From NCBI GenBank assembly GCA_011321895.1, contig DROK01000033.1:1-16610 (forward strand): 16,610 nucleotides of DNA, given 5' to 3'. Numbering within the stretch: the first letter of the stretch is position 1; every line of letters starts with the position of its first letter. Positions 1-7,339 of this stretch are shown piece after piece. The stretch comes from Thermodesulfatator atlanticus (GTDB lineage: Bacteria > Desulfobacterota > Thermodesulfobacteria > Thermodesulfobacteriales > Thermodesulfatatoraceae). A program made the position numbers and the translations under genes. The notes beneath the pieces are model-generated. The model had not been told where the DNA came from. It did no database searches and saw nothing but the letters and a program-made list of their open reading frames with translations.

Positions 1-40
1 CGTCAATTGGGTTAAAGCCTTTAAAGCTCTTTTACAGTCA

Positions 41-315
41 GGGTCTCAGGTGCCCCGTTACGGGGATAATCGGGAAGTCCGGTGCAAGTCCGGCGCTGGC
101 CCGCAACCGTGACCGGGGACGAAAGCCGCTAACCCCTTGATCCGTTGCTGAAAGGCTAAACTGTCTAAGGGCAGTTTGAGGCAAGCCACAAGTTTTGCCT
201 ATTCAGTTGAGCCGGTAACGCATGGATCAAGGGGGACAAGCCACTGGGACTTGAAAGTCCTGGGAAGGCGCGGCGAGTAGGATGATCCGGAAGCCGGGAG
301 ACCGGCCTGAGACCC
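41..315 (+). ncRNA. Cobalamin (adenosylcobalamin-type) riboswitch aptamer
   Basis: The core has the conserved stretch GTCCGGTGCAAGTCCGGCGC (77-96) followed by CCCGCAACCGTGACCGG, the GCCACTG box (240-246) and a B12 box, GCCGGGAGACCGGCC (293-307). The closing P1 stem is a perfect 10-bp match between GGGTCTCAGG (41-50) and CCTGAGACCC (306-315). A long peripheral domain is closed by an 11-bp perfect stem, 133-143 with 224-234, and contains at least two inner hairpins: 158-165 with 170-177 and 179-184 with 195-200. Such RNAs bind cobalamin and switch off downstream uptake or synthesis genes. The downstream btuB-like gene fits this. The identity is very secure; the stem boundaries are read by eye. 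Confidence 0.95.
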
Positions 316-320
316 TTTGA

Positions 321-432
321 GGAAGCGGAGCTTCGGGGCTTACTGCTCCGTTTCCGAGAAAGGGTTCCTGTCCCTCCTCGGAAACTCCCCGGGCTCCCTT
401 CGGCGAGAGCTAAAAAACTCTCAAAGGAGGGA
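321..432 (+). promoter_or_regulatory. Riboswitch expression platform with alternative hairpins and anti-Shine-Dalgarno element
   Basis: Hairpin A pairs 321-331 with 345-355 (11 bp, one G-U pair). Its loop has CGGG (334-337), which could kiss CCCG (100-103) in the aptamer L5 region, as in the known L5-L13 contact. Hairpin B pairs TTTCCGAG (351-358) with CTCGGAAA (377-384) perfectly. A and B share 351-355 and cannot form together. TCCCTCCT (371-378) is the perfect complement of AGGAGGGA (425-432), which holds the btuB ribosome binding site; this pairing uses 377-378 of hairpin B. The layout suggests control of translation initiation: ligand favours A, freeing the anti-SD to mask the ribosome site, and without ligand B captures it. 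No U-tract terminator is seen. The pairings are observed; the switching logic is inferred. Confidence 0.7.
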
Positions 433-436
433 GTGT

Positions 437-2335
437 ATGGCGTATCTTTTGGTACTTTTTTCTCTGTTTCTTGGCCTTTTTGGTCTTTCCGCCCAGGCCC
501 AGGAGAAAGATCTTGGCGAAGTGGTAGTCACCGCCACCAGGGCACCGGTGGAACTGGTCAAACTGCCCGACGCAGTTTCGGTAATCACCAGGCAAGAAAT
601 TGATCAGCGCCAGGTGCAGGCCCTTTACCAGGCCCTGGAAACTTATCCGTCTATCACTATCAAGCACAACGGTTGGCTGGGACAATGGGGTTATATTCGT
701 TTGCGGGGTGGTAAAAATCAGGACGTAGCAGTCCTTTTCGATGGTATTCGCGTTTATGACCCCACCTATCCCGGCAATGATTTCGGGGATCTCTGGAGCT
801 GGCTGGACGCGGAAAACATAGAAAAAATCGAGATTGTCCGGGGGCCTCAGAGCTCCCTTTACGGCTCAAACGCCATGACCGGAGCTATCAACTTTTTTTC
901 TCCTAAAGGGGGAGGGCCTTTTAGGTGGGAGACCAAGGGTTTTTACGGTCGTTATGAAACCAAAAGGGGCTTGGCCAACGTGCGCGGTTCTCTGGGACCC
1001 CTGGGCTATTACGTCGGCTGGGCGGGAGTAAACGCCGGAGGGCTTTATAAGGATTCTAAATTTCGCCAAAATACCGTGGATGCCAATTTCAACTGGGCTC
1101 CGTTTAAGGGCGGTCTTTTAAAATCCCTTAAGTTAGATTGGACCACCAGGTATGCTTACGGTTTTTTAAATTACGGCCAGTGGGACTGGAGGAGTTTTAG
1201 AGCCTATAATGACCCTCACGCCCAACGCCGCCAAACGATCCTGCTCACCCATTTTAAGATGAGCCTGGCCCCCACGGCGTGGTGGAATAGCACTTTGACG
1301 GTGGGTTATCACTTTAATCGCCGGGCTTACAAAGATAAGGACGACGGCATTTTGGGTTTTCGTCCGGATGGCAGTCCGGTGACCGATAGCCCCCGTGAGG
1401 CCCTTTACCGGGGAAAGACTTATCCGGTGGTTTTCTTGAATCATTTCCGTTATCAAGATTGGGCCCTTCTTACCTGCGGCATAGAGTATTATCACGAAAA
1501 AGGAGATTTTTATAACGCTTCCTCATGGGGGACCAAAGAATACGATGACGATGTGGATACCACTTCTTATTTTGCCAACCTCTTTCTCCTGCTTTTTGAC
1601 GAAAAGCTGGCCCTTAATCTTGGTGGTCGGATAGACGATCACGAAGAATTTGGCACACACGGGACCTACAAGATAGGGCTGGCCTATTTCTTGCCTTACG
1701 GCTTCAAGTTTAGGGCCAACCTGGCCACAGGTTTCCGGGCCCCCTCCCTTTTTAACCTTTATGATCCCCGGTACGGGAACGCTGATCTGGATCCCGAGGA
1801 AAGCACAGGGGGCGATATCGGCCTGGAGCAAACCCTTTTGGGAGAAAAACTTCACTGGTCCCTGGTTTGGTTTAACACCCATTACGAAGAACGGATCGCT
1901 TTCAATTATAACACCTGGCGTTATTACAATTCCGGAGGAGCCAACACCACGGGTCTGGAGTTTGAGCTTGGTTTCAGGCCTTATCCCTGGTTGAGGTTGG
2001 ATTTGAACTATACTTACACCGAGGGTCAGGAAGGTGATGCCGAACGTCTAGCCCTCGTCCCCTACCATCAAATAGGGGCCCGGGTCCATTTCAAGTGGCA
2101 GAAATTCAAAGGAAACCTTTACTATAAATACGTCAGTCGCCGACCGGCTTATGATTTCTCGCACTATATGCCTGATTACAGCCGGGTTGATGTGACCGGC
2201 AGTTACGCACTTTACGAAAAGCTGGAAGTCTTTTTCCGGGCGGAAAACTTGTTTGACGTAGATTACGAATGGGCCAAGGGGTACCGGGCCCCCGGGCTGG
2301 CTATTCTGGCCGGGATAAAGCTTAGGTCCTTCTAA
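437..2335 (+). CDS. btuB: TonB-dependent outer-membrane receptor, BtuB-like (vitamin B12/corrinoid uptake)
   Basis: This is a 632-residue outer-membrane receptor that would import cobalamin or related corrinoids using TonB energy. Residues 1-21 form a signal peptide ending AQA. A TonB-box-like segment EVVVTAT lies at 28-34, followed by a plug domain (about 40-155) with typical motifs such as IRLRGG, VLFDGIRV, EIVRGPQSSLYGSNAMTGAIN, and then a 22-strand-type beta barrel ending in a C-terminal Phe. The ATG at 437 is chosen over one at 317 because AGGAGG (425-430) precedes it by 6 nt and translation from here begins directly with the signal peptide; the earlier start would lie in the riboswitch leader. 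The cobalamin riboswitch immediately upstream supports a corrinoid substrate, although cobinamide or another cobamide is possible. The next gene starts 1 nt after the stop. Confidence 0.9.
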   Translation: MAYLLVLFSLFLGLFGLSAQAQEKDLGEVVVTATRAPVELVKLPDAVSVITRQEIDQRQVQALYQALETYPSITIKHNGWLGQWGYIRLRGGKNQDVAVLFDGIRVYDPTYPGNDFGDLWSWLDAENIEKIEIVRGPQSSLYGSNAMTGAINFFSPKGGGPFRWETKGFYGRYETKRGLANVRGSLGPLGYYVGWAGVNAGGLYKDSKFRQNTVDANFNWAPFKGGLLKSLKLDWTTRYAYGFLNYGQWDWRSFRAYNDPHAQRRQTILLTHFKMSLAPTAWWNSTLTVGYHFNRRAYKDKDDGILGFRPDGSPVTDSPREALYRGKTYPVVFLNHFRYQDWALLTCGIEYYHEKGDFYNASSWGTKEYDDDVDTTSYFANLFLLLFDEKLALNLGGRIDDHEEFGTHGTYKIGLAYFLPYGFKFRANLATGFRAPSLFNLYDPRYGNADLDPEESTGGDIGLEQTLLGEKLHWSLVWFNTHYEERIAFNYNTWRYYNSGGANTTGLEFELGFRPYPWLRLDLNYTYTEGQEGDAERLALVPYHQIGARVHFKWQKFKGNLYYKYVSRRPAYDFSHYMPDYSRVDVTGSYALYEKLEVFFRAENLFDVDYEWAKGYRAPGLAILAGIKLRSF

Positions 2336-2336
2336 G

Positions 2337-3344
2337 ATGAAAGAACTTCTGGCCCTTTCCACCCATCAGAAAGACCTGACGCTGGTAGAGGAAGGGGCCC
2401 TCGGGCCCCTTCTTGAAGAATTTTCTCTGGCCGGGGTGGAGCTTTTGCCTCTGAAGGAAGTCCCGGAAGGGATCAGGCCTTTTGTCTGTGGGGTGCATCT
2501 TCCCTTCCAGCCGGTTTGGCTTCCTTTTTGGCTTGAAGACAGGCGCTATCTGCGCGAGGTCTTCCCTGGCGAAACCAATCTTGCCCGCTTCTTCGGAGGA
2601 GAAAGGCCTGAGGATTTTTTAAACCTCCTTAAGGGCTGGTTTGAAAGGGCCCTTTCCCTTAAGCCTGCGTATCTGGTCTTTCACGTCAGTCATTGCGGGC
2701 TGGAAGAAGTCTTTTCCCTGCGTTTCCGTTACGACAAAAAGACCGTCCTTCAAGCGGTGGCGGAGGTTTTGAACGCGGCCCTTGAGGGTTTTCCCGCCCA
2801 GAGGAGCTTGCTCCTTTTCGAAAATCTCTGGTGGCCAGGGCTGACCCTCCTTGAGGACTGGGAGGCGGAATATTTCTGGGACCGGCTCAGGGTCCCCTTT
2901 CCTACAGGCCTTTTGCTTGACACGGGCCACCTCCTCAACGCTTCTTACCTCCTCAGGCAGCCGTCCATGTTTCGTGGGCCTGTGTATCCGGCACAGGCCC
3001 TTTCCCTTCTCTTTGAAGTGCTTTCAAAGAAGCCACCTTCTTTAAGGGAGCTTATCAAAGGGGTTCACCTCAACTTTTCACCTCGGGCCGATCTTTTCTT
3101 TTCTGATGAAGAGGGAAAGAGGCGGTGTCTGGCCGCTTCCGATCCCCTTTTCCGTTTCCGTTTGGCCCGGGAACGGGTACTTAGCCTTGATCCCCATTTT
3201 CCCTTCTACGGCGTTGACCTGAGGCCCTTTCTGGACCTTTTGGCCCCGGATTTTTTGGTCCATGAGCTGCGTTTTTCCTCTTTGGCGGATTTGCGCCCCA
3301 AGTTACGTCTCCAGAAGGAGTGTCTTTCGGACCATGGCTCCTAA
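2337..3344 (+). CDS. Uncharacterised TIM-barrel protein (xylose-isomerase/AP-endonuclease-2-like) in the B12 operon
   Basis: This is a 335-residue soluble protein without signal peptide or membrane segments. The pattern of short hydrophobic strands (GVELLPL, GVHLPF, AYLVFHVSH, LLFENLWWPG, GLLLDTGHL, IKGVHLNFS) resembles the sugar-phosphate isomerase/endonuclease IV-like TIM-barrel superfamily. Candidate metal ligands sit at strand ends: H57 region, H116/H119 region, E162 (FEN), D195 and H198 (DTGH) and H244 (GVHLN). The start follows the btuB stop by 1 nt with no strong ribosome site, so translational coupling is likely, and its 3' end overlaps cobN by 11 bp. That position argues for a role in corrinoid or cobalt handling, but no reaction can be named. 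Fold assignment is by motif only and moderately sure. Confidence 0.7.
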   Translation: MKELLALSTHQKDLTLVEEGALGPLLEEFSLAGVELLPLKEVPEGIRPFVCGVHLPFQPVWLPFWLEDRRYLREVFPGETNLARFFGGERPEDFLNLLKGWFERALSLKPAYLVFHVSHCGLEEVFSLRFRYDKKTVLQAVAEVLNAALEGFPAQRSLLLFENLWWPGLTLLEDWEAEYFWDRLRVPFPTGLLLDTGHLLNASYLLRQPSMFRGPVYPAQALSLLFEVLSKKPPSLRELIKGVHLNFSPRADLFFSDEEGKRRCLAASDPLFRFRLARERVLSLDPHFPFYGVDLRPFLDLLAPDFLVHELRFSSLADLRPKLRLQKECLSDHGS

Positions 3345-6300
3345 GATCTTTTATTACAGTGCCTCGGGTTTTGAACTTTTGAGTCTGGCCAGGGCCTACC
3401 AGGAGGCCCTGAGGATTAAGCCCTTTGAATTGATACTGCGCACCGGCGCGGAGATTTTTGATAGCCGGGAAGAGGAGCGGGCCGCAGAACTGGCCGCCGA
3501 AGCCGAGGCCCTGGTTTTTCTCCCTCACGGGGGTGAGAGGTCTTTGCCCGGGTTTCAAAAGATCATCTCCCGGGCGAAAAAGGCCCGCCTTATCCACGTG
3601 CAACCCGTGGCCGGAAGCGACGAAGACCTCCTCCTGGCCCAGAAATATTCCCGTCCCAAGGAAGGGTTTGAGACCCGGGCGGTCTATCTCAGACTCGGTG
3701 GAGTGGAAAACCTGAAGAACTTTTTCTTGGCGCTTTTAATGCTCCTTGAAGGCCAAAAAGGGCCCTGGCCCCCGCCCCAGGCTTTGCCTACCGAGGGTCT
3801 TTATCATCCGCAAGGAGGCTTTTTTGCCGATCTCTCTTCCTATCTGGCCTGGCTTGAAGAACAGGGCTATGATCTTTCGGCCCCCAAGGTGGGGATCTGG
3901 TTCTACCAGGGCTATTGGGTAAACGGCGATTTGGCCCCGGTCTCGGCCCTGATCTCAGCCCTGGAGGAGAAAGGGGCCCTGGCCTTTCCGGTCTTTCACC
4001 GGCGCTTTGTGGAAAAGGGCGAGGAGGCCTTGAGGCCTAAAGAGGTGGCCCGTAAGTTTTTCCTGGGAGACAGGGGGCCGCTGGTAGAGGCCATTATCAA
4101 TCTCCAGCCCTTTTCCCACCGCCTTCTCTGGCCAGAGACCGAAGATCTTTACCCAAAGATCGGGGTCCCGGTGCTTCAGGGGCTCATCAGCTTTTCTCCG
4201 CGAAAGGTCTGGGAGGAAAGCCCTGCGGGCCTGAGCCCTCTTGAGCTTGCCATCTCCGTGGCTCAGCCGGAGTTTGACGGGACCCTCATTACCACCCTGG
4301 TTGCCACAAGGGAAGAAGGGGAGAAGGATCCCCTCCTTGGGGTCCGTCTGCGTCGTTTGGTACCAGTGCCGGAAGGGGTGGCCAGGGTAACGGGCCTGGC
4401 CTTGAACTGGGCGCGGCTCTTTCGCTTGCCCCCAGCCAAACGCAGGGTGGCCATCATCTTTCACCATTATCCGCCCCGGGCAGACCGGGTGGGTTGCGCC
4501 TTCGGTCTCGATAGCTTCGCCTCGGTGGTGGAGCTCTTAAAGGCCTTGAAAAAAGAGGGTTACCATCTGGAAGAACTCTATTCCTCAGGCGAGGAACTTG
4601 CCCAGAAGCTCCTTACCACCCTGGTCGCGGAAAGGCGCTACCTCACCCCGGCTGAACTGGCCAGAAAGGCCAAAGTTTCTGTCTCCTGTGCGAAGGTCCT
4701 TGCCTGGGTCAGGGAACTTCCCGCAGAGGTGCGGCAGAAGCTTGAGGAGGCCTGGGGAAGCCCGCCGGGGGACCTCTTTGTCCATCAGGGAAGGATGTAT
4801 TTCAGCGGTTTTTTGAACGGAAACATCTTCCTTTCCGTCCAGCCCCCCCGGGGTAAACACGAAAAGCTTGAAGACGGAGAGATGATTCACGATCCCCACC
4901 TGCCGCCCCCCTACCACTATCTTGCCTTTTACCGTTTCGTAGCAGAAGAATTCGGTGCCCACGCCGTGGTTCACGTAGGAAAGCACGGGACCCTTGAGTG
5001 GCTCCCGGGAAAGGCCGTGGCCCTTTCTCAGGAATGCTATCCTGACCTGGCTATAGACTCCCTGCCCAACATTTACCCTTATATCGTAAATGATCCCGGT
5101 GAAGGGACCCAGGCCAAACGCCGCAGCTACTGTGCCATTATCGACCACATGATCCCTCCCCAGATGGCGGCCGGGCGTTACGGAGTCCTCGAAGAACTTG
5201 CCCGCTTACTGGAAGAACATCGTGTGTTGCGCGGGGAAAACCCGGCCCAGGCCGAAAGTTTGGCCCGAAAAATTATTGAAAAGGCCTGCGCCGCCGGCCT
5301 GAACGAGGACCTTTCCCTCTCCAGGGAAGAGATGGAAAAAGACCCCGCTTTTTCACTGGCCAGACTCCATGACTACCTGGATGAAGTGGCCTCTACCCTG
5401 GTAAATGAGGGCTTGCATATCCTGGGCAGACCCCCACAAGGTGAGGCCAGTCGTCAAACCGCCCAGGCCATAGCAAAGGGAGCCGGGCTCACCGAAGAGG
5501 AAGCCCTGGTGCTCCTTGAAGGGGTAAAAGAAGAGATTCCCTCCTGTCTTAAGGCCCTCTCCGGAGGTTTTGTCTTACCTGGTCCTTCCGGGGCCCCTAC
5601 CAGGGGAGAACCCGATGTATTACCCACGGGCAGGAATTTTTATTCCGTGGATCCCCAGAAGATCCCTACCAAACTGGCCTGGGAAAGGGGGGTCAGGCAG
5701 GCGGAGGCTTTGCTAAGCCGCCATTTGAAGGACCACGGTCGTTACCCGCGCACGCTGGCCATGGTTATCTGGGGCTCTCCGACCATGCGTACCCGGGGTG
5801 AGGACCTGGCCTGCGCCCTTTACCTTCTGGGGGTCCGGCCCGTGTGGCACGAAAAAAATCAGAGAGTTTTGGGGGTGGAACCCATTCCTCTTTCCACTCT
5901 TAAGCGGCCCCGGATTGATGTTACCCTCCGGACCAGCGGTTTTTTCAGGGATGCCTTTCGGAATCTGATGGAGCTCTTTGACGAAGCGGTAAGGATGGTG
6001 GCCCTCCTTGAGGAAGACGAGGAGGAAAATTTCCTGGCCGCCCATTACCGTAAAGACCTTGCCGCTTATCTTGACGAGGGTCTCTCACGGGAGGAGGCCA
6101 CCCGTCTGGCCGGGCTCCGGGTCTTTTCTGATCCTCCAGGGGCCTATGGAGCCGGGGTGAGCGAGCTCCTTGATACCGGCACCTGGAAGGAGCGCAGGGA
6201 TCTGGCGGAAAGTTATGTGGCCTGGGCAGGTTTCGCCTACGGGAAGGACTTTTATGGACTAAAGGCCCATGAGTCTTTTAAAAAGGTACTTTCCCGGGTG

Positions 6301-6828
6301 GAAGTAACCTATAAAAACGACGACACCCGGGAGATAGACATCCTTTCCTGTGATTGCCCCAACGCCTATCACGGTGGCTTAAACGCCGCGGTGGAAGCCG
6401 TCTCCGGGCGCAGGCCCGTCTCCTATACCGGAAGTACCAATGATCCGGAAAGACCCCAGGTGCGGACTACCGCCGAAGAGATGCGTTTTCTTTTTCGCAT
6501 CAAAGTCCTAAACCCCAAGTGGATCGAAGGGATGAAACGGCACGGCTACAAAGGTGCCGGGGATCTCTCGCGCCTCATCGACTATTGCTTTCAGTGGGAC
6601 GCCACCAGCGATGTCCTGGCCGACTGGATGTACGAAGAGATAGCCCAAACTTATACCCTTGCACCGGAAATGCAGGCCTTCTTTAAAAAACACAATCCTC
6701 GGGCCTTGTTAAATATTGTCGAACGTTTGCTTGAAGCGGCCAAGAGGGGACTCTGGCAAAGACCCGAGCCTAAAACCCTGGAGGCCCTGAAGGACCTTTA
6801 TCTCCAAATAGAGGCCCTAGTGGAGTGA
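3334..6828 (+). CDS. cobN: Cobaltochelatase CobN-type large subunit
   Basis: This 1164-residue protein belongs to the CobN/magnesium-chelatase H family, whose large subunit binds the tetrapyrrole while an AAA+ pair (CobS/CobT or ChlI/ChlD type) drives ATP-dependent metal insertion. Diagnostic segments are HVGKHGTLEWLPGKA (from residue 547), the following SYCAIIDHMIPPQ region near residue 600, and the C-terminal block with YTGSTNDPERPQVRTTAEEM, NPKWIEGMKRHGYKGAGD and a final helical tail. The HVGKHG form is closer to CobN than to chlorophyll BchH/ChlH. The start ATG at 3334 is preferred over 3262 because MAPKIFYYS begins the expected N-terminal Rossmann-like domain; GAAGGAG (3314-3320) is upstream with long spacing. 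No partner ATPase subunits are seen in the window. The stop overlaps the convergent toxin gene by 12 bp. Confidence 0.9.
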   Translation: MAPKIFYYSASGFELLSLARAYQEALRIKPFELILRTGAEIFDSREEERAAELAAEAEALVFLPHGGERSLPGFQKIISRAKKARLIHVQPVAGSDEDLLLAQKYSRPKEGFETRAVYLRLGGVENLKNFFLALLMLLEGQKGPWPPPQALPTEGLYHPQGGFFADLSSYLAWLEEQGYDLSAPKVGIWFYQGYWVNGDLAPVSALISALEEKGALAFPVFHRRFVEKGEEALRPKEVARKFFLGDRGPLVEAIINLQPFSHRLLWPETEDLYPKIGVPVLQGLISFSPRKVWEESPAGLSPLELAISVAQPEFDGTLITTLVATREEGEKDPLLGVRLRRLVPVPEGVARVTGLALNWARLFRLPPAKRRVAIIFHHYPPRADRVGCAFGLDSFASVVELLKALKKEGYHLEELYSSGEELAQKLLTTLVAERRYLTPAELARKAKVSVSCAKVLAWVRELPAEVRQKLEEAWGSPPGDLFVHQGRMYFSGFLNGNIFLSVQPPRGKHEKLEDGEMIHDPHLPPPYHYLAFYRFVAEEFGAHAVVHVGKHGTLEWLPGKAVALSQECYPDLAIDSLPNIYPYIVNDPGEGTQAKRRSYCAIIDHMIPPQMAAGRYGVLEELARLLEEHRVLRGENPAQAESLARKIIEKACAAGLNEDLSLSREEMEKDPAFSLARLHDYLDEVASTLVNEGLHILGRPPQGEASRQTAQAIAKGAGLTEEEALVLLEGVKEEIPSCLKALSGGFVLPGPSGAPTRGEPDVLPTGRNFYSVDPQKIPTKLAWERGVRQAEALLSRHLKDHGRYPRTLAMVIWGSPTMRTRGEDLACALYLLGVRPVWHEKNQRVLGVEPIPLSTLKRPRIDVTLRTSGFFRDAFRNLMELFDEAVRMVALLEEDEEENFLAAHYRKDLAAYLDEGLSREEATRLAGLRVFSDPPGAYGAGVSELLDTGTWKERRDLAESYVAWAGFAYGKDFYGLKAHESFKKVLSRVEVTYKNDDTREIDILSCDCPNAYHGGLNAAVEAVSGRRPVSYTGSTNDPERPQVRTTAEEMRFLFRIKVLNPKWIEGMKRHGYKGAGDLSRLIDYCFQWDATSDVLADWMYEEIAQTYTLAPEMQAFFKKHNPRALLNIVERLLEAAKRGLWQRPEPKTLEALKDLYLQIEALVE

Positions 6829-7092
6829 GCTTTGATAGATTTCTTTGCGGTGACCAACGAAATGAACCACTATAAGAAATTCTTCATAATCAATTTCATA
6901 AATTATGCGGTAATTTCCCATTCTCAGTTTGTAAAAACCTTTAAAAGGTCCTTTAAGGGGGACGTGTTTTATAATATCAGCGTTTTCTTTCAACCAGTTA
7001 AGCTTGAGTTTTACCCGGTTTTGAACTTCTTTAGGGAGACGCTTGATACTTTTAGCTGCGGTAGGTGTAAATCTTACGGTATAAATGTTCAT
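6817..7092 (-). CDS. relE: RelE/ParE-superfamily toxin of a toxin-antitoxin pair
   Basis: This 91-residue basic protein has the RelE/ParE layout: an N-terminal strand (YTVRFTPTAAKSIKRLPKEVQ), helices, a middle segment LKGPFKGFYKLRMGNYRIIYEI, and a C-terminal VHFVGHRKEIYQ block. RelE toxins are mRNA endonucleases acting at the ribosome, and related ParE proteins poison gyrase; the GNYRIIYEI...VGHRKEIY arrangement favours the RelE side. The start ATG overlaps the stop of the small upstream antitoxin gene in an ATGA junction, showing a two-gene operon. The pair is clearly more AT-rich than the corrinoid genes on either side, which suggests a later insertion. The 3' end overlaps the convergent cobN stop by 12 bp. 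Confidence 0.88.
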   Translation of the reverse strand: MNIYTVRFTPTAAKSIKRLPKEVQNRVKLKLNWLKENADIIKHVPLKGPFKGFYKLRMGNYRIIYEIDYEEFLIVVHFVGHRKEIYQSSLH

Positions 7093-7265
7093 TTGAAAAC
7101 TTCATCTTCTGAAAGAAGCAACCCTTTTTCTTTCTCTTTTTTGCTTTTTTGTAGTTTTTCTATTATTTTGGGGGTTAGCTCCAGACCAGAATCAGGATCG
7201 ACAAACTCTTCCAAAACCTCTTTAAGTATTTCTCTCAAACGTTCTTCTTCGATTTTAAGTGCCAT
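7089..7265 (-). CDS. Small antitoxin (RelB-like) upstream of RelE
   Basis: A 58-residue reading frame starts at the ATG 7265-7263 and ends in a TGA that overlaps the toxin start (ATGA). The predicted protein begins MALKIEEERLREILKEVLEE and is highly charged and helix-forming, with a Lys/Glu-rich middle and an acidic LSEDEVFK end, as expected of a short antitoxin that wraps its toxin. GAGGG lies 6 nt upstream of the ATG as a ribosome site. I see no named DNA-binding domain in it, so the family label rests on position, size, charge and overlap with the RelE gene. Confidence 0.75.
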   Translation of the reverse strand: MALKIEEERLREILKEVLEEFVDPDSGLELTPKIIEKLQKSKKEKEKGLLLSEDEVFK

Positions 7266-7293
7266 TTTAAACCCTCAAAAAGTTTTTTATGAA

Positions 7294-7299
7294 ATTATA
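7294..7299 (-). promoter_or_regulatory. Putative -10 element for the toxin-antitoxin operon
   Basis: On the - strand a perfect TATAAT lies about 29 bp before the antitoxin start codon. No good -35 is found at 17 bp; a weak TTTGCC is at 19 bp spacing. A CTTAAA/TTTAAG inverted repeat (7312-7317 and 7326-7331) lies just upstream and could be an operator, but that is a guess. Confidence 0.4.
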
Positions 7300-7339
7300 T
7301 CCCAAAACAGCCTTAAAGGGCAAAATTTAAGAATGGGTC

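Noticed and set aside
7..35. Possible promoter TTGGGT with a weak -10 TTTTAC at 17-bp spacing
   Set aside because: Its spacing would start transcription near the riboswitch, but the -10 match is only 3 of 6, so it is too weak to annotate.
317..436. Longer btuB frame starting at the ATG-like codon at 317
   Set aside because: It lies in the riboswitch expression platform, adds 40 residues before an obvious signal peptide, and has no ribosome site, while the ATG at 437 has an excellent one.
3262..3333. Longer cobN frame beginning at 3262
   Set aside because: The added 24 residues overlap the end of the TIM-barrel gene and are not chelatase-like; MAPKIFYYS at 3334 fits the family start.
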